Origin: a virus
Length of the DNA stretch: 20,326 nt
Direction: 5' to 3' (one strand)
Virus record (IMG/VR): IMGVR_UViG_3300008219_000145
Coordinates: 1-20,326 of that record
Part shown: positions 15,175 to 20,326 of the stretch, piece by piece
How the letters are laid out: each line of letters opens with the position of its first letter
Numbering within the stretch: the stretch's first letter is position 1
Position numbers and translations under genes: made by a program
Notes under the pieces: generated by a model
What the model was told of the DNA's origin: nothing
Seen by the model: only the letters and a program-made list of their open reading frames with translations
Databases searched by the model: none

Positions 15175-16010
15175 AGACTGTAATAGGGCTAGGCGGCGCG
15201 GGCTGCAAAATCGCAGAGAAGTTCTCGGATCGAGAAGGCTATAAAGTCTATAAAATAGATGTTGGCATCAAAGGGACGAGGTGTTTTTCTTTTCCCAAGA
15301 TTGCCTCTATGGAAGAGGCAGAAGAGTCAGTACCGAGACTGAAGACTTTTTTTAGAGGCATCACTAAGAATGTCGTTTTCATAATGGCCGGTAGCGGCAA
15401 AATATCAGGTGCGGCGCTAGCAATCCTAGAGCAAATAAAAGACAAGAATATAGAGGTGCTTTATGTGCAGCCAGATACGGACACCTTGAATGGCATTAGC
15501 AGGACGGGAGAAAATATTGTACGCCAGGTCCTACAGAACATGGCAAGGTCTGGGATCTTTCGAAAGCTGTACCTTTTCAACAATCAGAAGATACATGAGA
15601 TATTAGAAGAAGTCCCGCTGTTAAAATTAAATGACTCAATTAATGAAGTCATAGCGCGCTCGTATGATTTGTGCAATTTTTATGAAAAGGAAGATAGCGT
15701 ATTTGAGCAAAATGGAGAAGTAGACGATATTAGTAGGATATCCACATTAGGCTTTATTTCCTTTAATGATAATGAGAGCAAGATGTGCTTTGATTTGCAC
15801 AATATAAGGAACACGGAGATTTTTTACGTGGTAAACGAAAAGATCCTTGACGAGGATTCGAATCTTCTTTATAAGATCAAACAACAAGTAAAAAGCATGT
15901 CCGGTGAAGACATGAAAAGCTTGAGCTATTCTGTGCATCCCTCAGAGTATGAGGGTGTTCAGGTGTACTGTAGGTTGCACACACATTTTATTCAACAAGA
16001 GGAGATTTAA
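15171..16010 (+). CDS. FtsZ/tubulin-like GTPase (divergent), candidate phage cytoskeletal protein
   Basis: The 279-aa product has the layout of the tubulin/FtsZ fold. It opens with TVIGLGGAGCKIAEKF (residues 3-18), like the FtsZ start KVIGVGGAG-N-V-RM, and then YKVYKID like the FINTD strand. VVFIMAGSGKISGAALAILEQI (68-89) matches the position and shape of the FtsZ glycine box (VFITAGMGGGTGTGAAP), but the glycine run is shortened. Next come a strand-loop-R block (IEVLYVQPDTDTLNGISR, like VVTKPFxFEGxxR), a long helix, LYLFNNQKI (like LIVIPNDRL), and a helix NDSINEVIARSYDL (like ADEVLxxAVxGI). The last strand QVYCRLHTHF fits the C-terminal domain. Phage relatives (PhuZ, TubZ) form filaments that position or segregate DNA; that role here is inference. 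It overlaps the polymerase stop (ATGA). A different Rossmann-like protein is the alternative. Confidence 0.6.
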   Translation: MKTVIGLGGAGCKIAEKFSDREGYKVYKIDVGIKGTRCFSFPKIASMEEAEESVPRLKTFFRGITKNVVFIMAGSGKISGAALAILEQIKDKNIEVLYVQPDTDTLNGISRTGENIVRQVLQNMARSGIFRKLYLFNNQKIHEILEEVPLLKLNDSINEVIARSYDLCNFYEKEDSVFEQNGEVDDISRISTLGFISFNDNESKMCFDLHNIRNTEIFYVVNEKILDEDSNLLYKIKQQVKSMSGEDMKSLSYSVHPSEYEGVQVYCRLHTHFIQQEEI

Positions 16011-16011
16011 A

Positions 16012-16758
16012 ATGTTAGACATGGAAAAAATGAAAGCGAAGTATCGCGCCCTTAAAGAGGGCGGAGAAAAGAGGGTTGATCCTCTCAATTGGAAGCCAGA
16101 AGACGGCTCCCAGGAAATTCGGATCCTGTGCCCCGAGGATGGAGATCCCTTTAAGGAGTTCCATGTACATTATAGAATTGGCGAAGAGGCACCATTCCTA
16201 TGCCCGAAGAAGAACTATGGAGAATCATGTGCTATTTGTGAGTTCGCATGGGGCCTCTATGAGGAGGGCGATACAAAGAGTGCGAAGGAGTTGCTGCCAT
16301 CGGCGCGATACGTATCTCCTATTGTTGTTCGTGGTGATGAAGCGGGGACCGTTAAGCTTTGGAATTATTCTCGAACGATTTATCGGGATCTGATCGGCTA
16401 TGTTAACAATCCCGAGTACGAGGACATCACCAATGTCAAAGACGGCCTTGATCTAACTCTTACTTATGATTCTGAAGCGGCCAAGAATCGCCAACTGGCA
16501 ACGAAGGTTGTTCCAAAGCGGCATAATAGTCCACTAGCGGGGACCAAAAAGGAAATTGACGCAATTTTCGCTACGATGCCGGATGTAAATGAAAAATATA
16601 ATAAGAAGACTTCTGTAGACGTAGCGGGGGTGCTAGACAAGTTTTTGTCTGCTGACCCAACGGGAGGAGAGTCCGGAGGGGTACAGAAGTACGGCACCGG
16701 AGGGTCTGAGGAATCAGAGATTGATGCCGTATTTAAGCAACTAGAAGAAGGTAGCTAA
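16012..16758 (+). CDS. Single-stranded DNA-binding protein, T4 gp32-like
   Basis: Coats single-stranded DNA during replication and recombination and helps load UvsX and the helicase. The start chosen, ATG at 16012, has AAGAGGAG seven bases upstream and gives 248 aa (T4 gp32 is 301 aa); a longer frame from 15949 would overlap the previous gene by 60 bases without benefit. A zinc site matches gp32 in spacing: H51-x12-C64-x8-C73-x2-C76 (T4 H64, C77, C87, C90). After it come ARYVSPIVVRG and TVKLWNYSRTIYRDLIGYVNNPEY, the OB-fold part. A long linker ends in an acidic C-terminal tail (SEESEIDAVFKQLEEGS), which in gp32 recruits partners. The gene is coupled to uvsX by TAATG. Confidence 0.88.
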   Translation: MLDMEKMKAKYRALKEGGEKRVDPLNWKPEDGSQEIRILCPEDGDPFKEFHVHYRIGEEAPFLCPKKNYGESCAICEFAWGLYEEGDTKSAKELLPSARYVSPIVVRGDEAGTVKLWNYSRTIYRDLIGYVNNPEYEDITNVKDGLDLTLTYDSEAAKNRQLATKVVPKRHNSPLAGTKKEIDAIFATMPDVNEKYNKKTSVDVAGVLDKFLSADPTGGESGGVQKYGTGGSEESEIDAVFKQLEEGS

Positions 16759-17870
16759 TGGGGGCCTCGATGGCAAGTAAAGAAGAAACATCCGGCTTTG
16801 ATCGAATTAGGAATATTCTAAATAAAAAGGCAGGCATGACAGTTGCCTATAATTTAGAAAAAGAAAATCCTACTGACGTTGAAGAATGGATCTCTACGGG
16901 CTCCCGCTGGCTGGATGGCATTATATGCAAAGGCCAGCTAGCGGGGGTGCCGGTAGGAAAGGTGACAGAAGTTGCAGGTTTGGAGTCGTCTGGCAAATCG
17001 TACTTGGCTGCACAAGTGGCTGCCAATGCACAAAAGATGGGGATTCAAGTTGTATATTTTGACTCTGAATCAGCCCTGGATTCTTCGTTTTTGAACAGAG
17101 CAGGTTGCGACTTAAATGGGTTAATTTATACCCAGGCTAAGTCGGTGGAGTTTGTTTTTGATGCTATTGAAACCTTACTAAAGGATACGGATGATAAGTA
17201 TCTGTTTATATGGGACTCATACGCATTTACTCCTTGTGAGGCAGAGCTTGAAGGCGGATACAATCCAAGAAGCGATATTGCATTAAAGGCTCGTATATCT
17301 AGTCTTGCATTATCCAAGCTAACTCAAGTAATCGCCAATAGGGATGCGACTCTGGTTGTTTTAAATCAACTTAAGACGAACATAACTACGAGTATAGCTG
17401 AAAAATATACCGATCCCTGGGTGACTTCTGGTGGCAAAGCCTTCCATTATTCGTTTTCTTTGCGAATATGGTTGACCGGTAGAAAAGGCAAAGCATCTTT
17501 TGTATATGACGATAAAGGATTCCGAATCGGGTCAGAGACGGGAGTTAAAATCAAGAAGTCTAGATTCGGTACGATGGGCAGGACTTGCCAGTTTAAGATT
17601 CTTTGGGGGGAGGATGTCAAGATCAGAGACGAAGAGTCGTGGTTGGATGCCCTCAAGGGCTCGGAGAACCTGAAGTCCGCAGGCGCGTGGTATACGCTGG
17701 TGCACGAAGATGGTACCGAAGCGAAATTTCAGAAGACGACCTGGGTTGAGAAATTGCAAGATGCCACCTTCAAGGGACGCGTTTTGCAACTAATGGATCT
17801 CGAAGTGATTCAAAAATTCGAATCCCGAGAGGGAGAGGCGGCACGCTTTTATGAAGAGGACGCCGAATAA
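16758..17870 (+). CDS. uvsX: RecA/UvsX-like recombinase
   Basis: ATP-dependent strand-exchange protein that, with the gp32-like protein, drives recombination-dependent replication and repair. In 370 aa (T4 UvsX 391) it shows Walker A GLESSGKS at 74-81, the catalytic acid in FDSESALD (E104), Walker B YLFIWDS with D153, the DNA-linked LNQLKTNI segment with Q204 (RecA Q194 position), and SGGKAFHYSFSLRIWL at 224-239. The C-terminal part around residue 285 onward carries WGEDVKIRDEESWLDAL, usual in UvsX. ATG at 16758 has AAGAAGG six bases upstream; a second ATG at 16770 is possible but less well placed. It lies directly behind the SSB gene. Confidence 0.95.
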   Translation: MGASMASKEETSGFDRIRNILNKKAGMTVAYNLEKENPTDVEEWISTGSRWLDGIICKGQLAGVPVGKVTEVAGLESSGKSYLAAQVAANAQKMGIQVVYFDSESALDSSFLNRAGCDLNGLIYTQAKSVEFVFDAIETLLKDTDDKYLFIWDSYAFTPCEAELEGGYNPRSDIALKARISSLALSKLTQVIANRDATLVVLNQLKTNITTSIAEKYTDPWVTSGGKAFHYSFSLRIWLTGRKGKASFVYDDKGFRIGSETGVKIKKSRFGTMGRTCQFKILWGEDVKIRDEESWLDALKGSENLKSAGAWYTLVHEDGTEAKFQKTTWVEKLQDATFKGRVLQLMDLEVIQKFESREGEAARFYEEDAE

Positions 17871-18033
17871 GAGATTTAAACGAGGAGCCGCTGTTAAGAT
17901 AAAGTGTTCTCCGGGTTGCGGTCTAGTTGTTAAGTACATGAAGAACAAGGGGGCTATTCCCCTGACCGTTCAGGTCTACTATAATAACAAACTGGTTGTT
18001 TTCCCTGAGCACCTTCTTGAAGAGGTAGGATGA
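17851..18033 (+). CDS. Small unrecognised basic protein, possible SH3/KOW-like barrel
   Basis: A 60-aa protein whose start overlaps the uvsX end by 20 bases. The N-terminus is very basic (MKRTPNKRFKRGAAVKIK); then C19-x3-C23 and short strands (GLVVKYM, LTVQVYY, KLVVFPEHLLEEV) suggest a small beta barrel as in KOW or SH3-like nucleic-acid binders. Such a fold is judged only from the strand pattern. GGGAGAGG lies 12 bases before the ATG, a rather long spacing, so translation may rely on coupling. Position between uvsX and the exonuclease suggests a replication or recombination accessory role. Confidence 0.7.
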   Translation: MKRTPNKRFKRGAAVKIKCSPGCGLVVKYMKNKGAIPLTVQVYYNNKLVVFPEHLLEEVG

Positions 18034-18037
18034 TGGG

Positions 18038-19033
18038 ATGGATGGATACAATAGGATACTGATTGTTGATGGCTTAAATACTTACATGCGTGCTTATGCC
18101 GCAAACCCCTCTATGTCGACGAACGGTATACATATTGGCGGAATTGTGGGGACTCTGAAGATTTTACAAAAAGTATTTAGAGAAGTAAAGCCCACAAGAG
18201 TTGTTATAGCTTGGGACGGAGCAGGCGGATCAAAAAAAAGAAAGCAAATCAATAAAGATTATAAGAGTGGACGAAAACCAATTCGGCTAAATAGGAGTCA
18301 CAACCTATGCTCGGAAGACCAAGAAAAAGAGGGTAGAATCCGGCAACACCTTAGATTAGTTGAGTATTTCAATTACATGCCGTTTAAACAAATTATTGCT
18401 GACGGTGTTGAGGCTGATGACTTGATTTCCTGGGTGTGTCAAAGCCATCTTTGTGAAGAATGGCAAAAAGTAATTTTATCTAATGATAAAGACTTTTTTC
18501 AGATTTTAGATCATTGTACGGTACTAATTAGACCAAGTAGTGACAAGCCTTTGACTGCTAGGAGTGTGATTGATGAATATGGAATCCACCCAAACAACTT
18601 TGCCCTTGCGAGAGCCATTTCAGGCGATAGAAGCGACAATCTCAAGGGTATCAAAGGCGTTGGTCTAAAGACCGTCGCAAATAAGTTTCCTTTTTTAAAG
18701 GAAGATACCTTGCATCCAATAGAATATATTGTGCAATATTGCAAGGACAATTATCAAGGCTATAAAGCTCTGGAGAGAGTTGCAGAAGGCAAGAAAATAA
18801 TAAAAAACAACTACGACATAATGCAATTGTACTCTCCAAGCATAAGCTTCCAAACAACACAAACCCTAAAAGAAGAATTGAAAAGCAAGCGACTGATGAA
18901 TAACCAGTCGGGCATCAAAAAAATGCTTGTGCAAGATGGCATTTTTGGTGTAAATTTCGATGAACTCTTTGCTTCACTAAACAGGATAGAAAGAAATGAA
19001 AGATACCTCAGCGAACTTCGCAAAGTACGGTAA
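18038..19033 (+). CDS. 5'-3' exonuclease / RNase H of the FEN family
   Basis: Structure-specific nuclease that removes RNA primers and 5' flaps, as T4 RNase H or the N-terminal domain of Pol I. In 331 aa (T4 RNase H 305) the metal-binding residues are seen in order: ILIVDGLN (D11), VVIAWDG (D60), EADDLI (E125, D127, D128), LSNDKDFFQI (D150, D152), and SGDRSDNLKGIKGVGLKTV (D197, D200 and the helix-three-turn-helix DNA grip). KKRKQINKDYKSGRKP at 66-81 is the usual basic clamp stretch. In Pol I this domain is fused to the polymerase; here it is a separate gene about 3 kb from the minimal polymerase. The start has AGGTAGGA upstream. Its end overlaps the helicase start by 38 bases. Confidence 0.93.
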   Translation: MDGYNRILIVDGLNTYMRAYAANPSMSTNGIHIGGIVGTLKILQKVFREVKPTRVVIAWDGAGGSKKRKQINKDYKSGRKPIRLNRSHNLCSEDQEKEGRIRQHLRLVEYFNYMPFKQIIADGVEADDLISWVCQSHLCEEWQKVILSNDKDFFQILDHCTVLIRPSSDKPLTARSVIDEYGIHPNNFALARAISGDRSDNLKGIKGVGLKTVANKFPFLKEDTLHPIEYIVQYCKDNYQGYKALERVAEGKKIIKNNYDIMQLYSPSISFQTTQTLKEELKSKRLMNNQSGIKKMLVQDGIFGVNFDELFASLNRIERNERYLSELRKVR

Positions 19034-20326
19034 AAGCTTCCAAGAGAAGCTGGCCCAACTTATTTTATTTGATCGAACTTTTTCAAACCAGATACAAGAA
19101 GTATTAGACCTACAATTTTTGGAGTTTAAATACTTACAAAGTTTTGTAGAGATCATTTATGACTACAAGAAAAAGTATAAAGTGCATCCCACTTTAGATA
19201 TTCTAAAGACCGTCATAGGGACGCAGTTCTCAGAAGGCAAAGACCCGGCGACAAAGCAACTTGCTGGTTTTGTTGAGATGATGGGTATCGACTTTAATAA
19301 GATTGAAGAAAAAGAATATATTAAAGAGCAGGCGCTGAATTTCTGTAGAAAACAAAGAGTCCAAGAGACCATATTGAAGGTTGTGCCCTTGTTAAAGTCG
19401 TCTTCTTTCGAAGAGATTCAAAGCCTTTTAGGGGCGGCACTGAAGCTTGGCACCGATGTGGATCAAGGCCATGATTATATCGAGGACTTTGAAAAAAGAT
19501 ATTCTCATAACATAAGGAAGCCGGTTCCGTCTGGCTGGGAAGAAATTGACAAGATCACCAAGGGTGGTTTCGGAAGGAAGGAATTGCATGTGTTGATTGC
19601 CATCACTGGTGGCGGCAAGAGCATGGCCTTGGTTAATATCGCTAGTGCGGCTCTCAAAGAAGGCAAGAACGTTGTATATTACACGCTAGAGCTATCTGAG
19701 GAGATCGTAGGGAATAGGTTCGATTCTTGTATCACGGATATCCCTTTGGACGATTTGCACAAGGAGAAGGGAGATATTCTAACTAAAATTAAGTCTGTCC
19801 CTGGCAAACTTGTCATCAAAGAATATCCATCTAAGAGGGCAACTCCGAAGACGATTGAAAACCACATTAATCGCCTTACGCAGAATGGGTTCAAGCCGGA
19901 TGTTGTAATCGTTGATTACGCCGATTTGCTTAGAGCAGGATCTTCTGGAAAGGATTTCAGGCCGAAGGCCCTTGAAGAGATGTATGAAGAATTGCGCGCT
20001 ATCGGCCAGATTAACGAGTGCGTGATGGTGACTGCAAGCCAAACGAACAGGACTGGTGTAAATGCCGACGTGGTTAGCATGGATTCTATCGCGGACGCTT
20101 TTGCAAAATGTTTTCCGGCGGACTTTATTTGTACTATAAGCGGAAAGGGAAAGATGTTTATTGCCAAGAATAGAAACGGTATTGACGGCCTGATCTTTAG
20201 TGTGGACACTGACTTTAGCAGGTGCAAGATCAATGTTAGCCGGCCGAAGGACAACAGTCTCGATCTGGAGGACATGTTGCAGGCGAATAGAGATGGGACC
20301 AATAACCTAGCCGAGAAGTACCAGAA
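18996..20326 (+). CDS. Replicative DNA helicase, DnaB/T4 gp41-like (3' end outside the window)
   Basis: Hexameric helicase that opens the replication fork. The frame from ATG 18996 (AGGA nine bases upstream) is open to the last base, giving 443 residues so far. The first ~170 residues are the helical N-terminal domain, which binds primase. The motor domain follows: Walker A IAITGGGKS at 201-209, YTLELSEE (like DnaB FSLEM) soon after, Walker B DVVIVDYADLL at 302-312 and the sensor segment TASQTNR with Q349 and R352, then FIAKNRNGIDG near the end of the fold. All are standard for the DnaB/gp41 family. T4 gp41 is 475 aa, so only a short tail is probably missing. The start lies inside the exonuclease gene, which suggests coupled translation. 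Confidence 0.93.
   Translation, partial: MKDTSANFAKYGKSFQEKLAQLILFDRTFSNQIQEVLDLQFLEFKYLQSFVEIIYDYKKKYKVHPTLDILKTVIGTQFSEGKDPATKQLAGFVEMMGIDFNKIEEKEYIKEQALNFCRKQRVQETILKVVPLLKSSSFEEIQSLLGAALKLGTDVDQGHDYIEDFEKRYSHNIRKPVPSGWEEIDKITKGGFGRKELHVLIAITGGGKSMALVNIASAALKEGKNVVYYTLELSEEIVGNRFDSCITDIPLDDLHKEKGDILTKIKSVPGKLVIKEYPSKRATPKTIENHINRLTQNGFKPDVVIVDYADLLRAGSSGKDFRPKALEEMYEELRAIGQINECVMVTASQTNRTGVNADVVSMDSIADAFAKCFPADFICTISGKGKMFIAKNRNGIDGLIFSVDTDFSRCKINVSRPKDNSLDLEDMLQANRDGTNNLAEKYQ

Noticed and set aside
15949-16758. Longer version of the SSB gene starting at 15949
   Set aside because: The extra 21 residues overlap the previous gene and look off-frame; the ATG at 16012 has an AAGAGGAG at ideal distance.
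18522-18530. Fourth TACTAATTA copy
   Set aside because: It lies in the middle of the exonuclease coding sequence, far from a start codon, and is probably a chance match.

Overview
The window is part of a tailed-phage genome, a contractile-tailed (myovirus) virus distantly related to T4. Every supported gene is on the + strand, genes are packed with overlaps or gaps of a few bases, and each set of tail and replication proteins shows T4-type family features. I see no tRNA, CRISPR array, insertion sequence or integration gene, and no gene-free stretch above about 70 bases. The host cannot be named; strong GGAG-type ribosome binding sites indicate a bacterium. The mix of a T4-like tail and UvsX/gp32/gp41-like proteins with a family A (not family B) DNA polymerase resembles distant T4 relatives such as Rhodothermus phage RM378, but this is an impression from memory and not a search result.

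Left part, 1-14175, is the tail module: the end of an unknown gene; a gp15-like tail terminator; a very large tail sheath (1070 aa); the tail tube; a gp26-like baseplate/tail assembly factor whose last codons hold a perfect -1 slippery heptamer leading into an overlapping 91-codon extension; a small unknown protein started at TTG; the tape measure; a gp48/gp54-like tube initiator candidate; a LysM gp53-like wedge protein; and two large unrecognised proteins (987 and 373 aa) that are probably structural.

Right part, 14185-20326, is the DNA replication and recombination module: a remarkably small family A DNA polymerase (329 aa, no proofreading domain), a protein with the layout of an FtsZ/tubulin-type GTPase, a gp32-like single-strand binding protein, UvsX recombinase, a 60-aa unknown, a separate 5'-3' exonuclease (FEN type) and a DnaB/gp41-like helicase cut by the window edge. 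Together they would give strand exchange, unwinding, synthesis and RNA primer removal; proofreading, primase, clamp and clamp loader must lie elsewhere.

Regulation: the only three intergenic gaps above 50 bases (before sheath, tube and the TTG-started gene) each carry the same TACTAATTA motif 36-46 bases upstream of the start codon, a candidate promoter family. From 6064 to the end there is no gap above 11 bases, so structural and replication genes run together without a visible boundary. The most interesting points are the candidate programmed frameshift at 5725, the tubulin/FtsZ-like gene at 15171, and the minimal polymerase with altered active-site residues at 14185.
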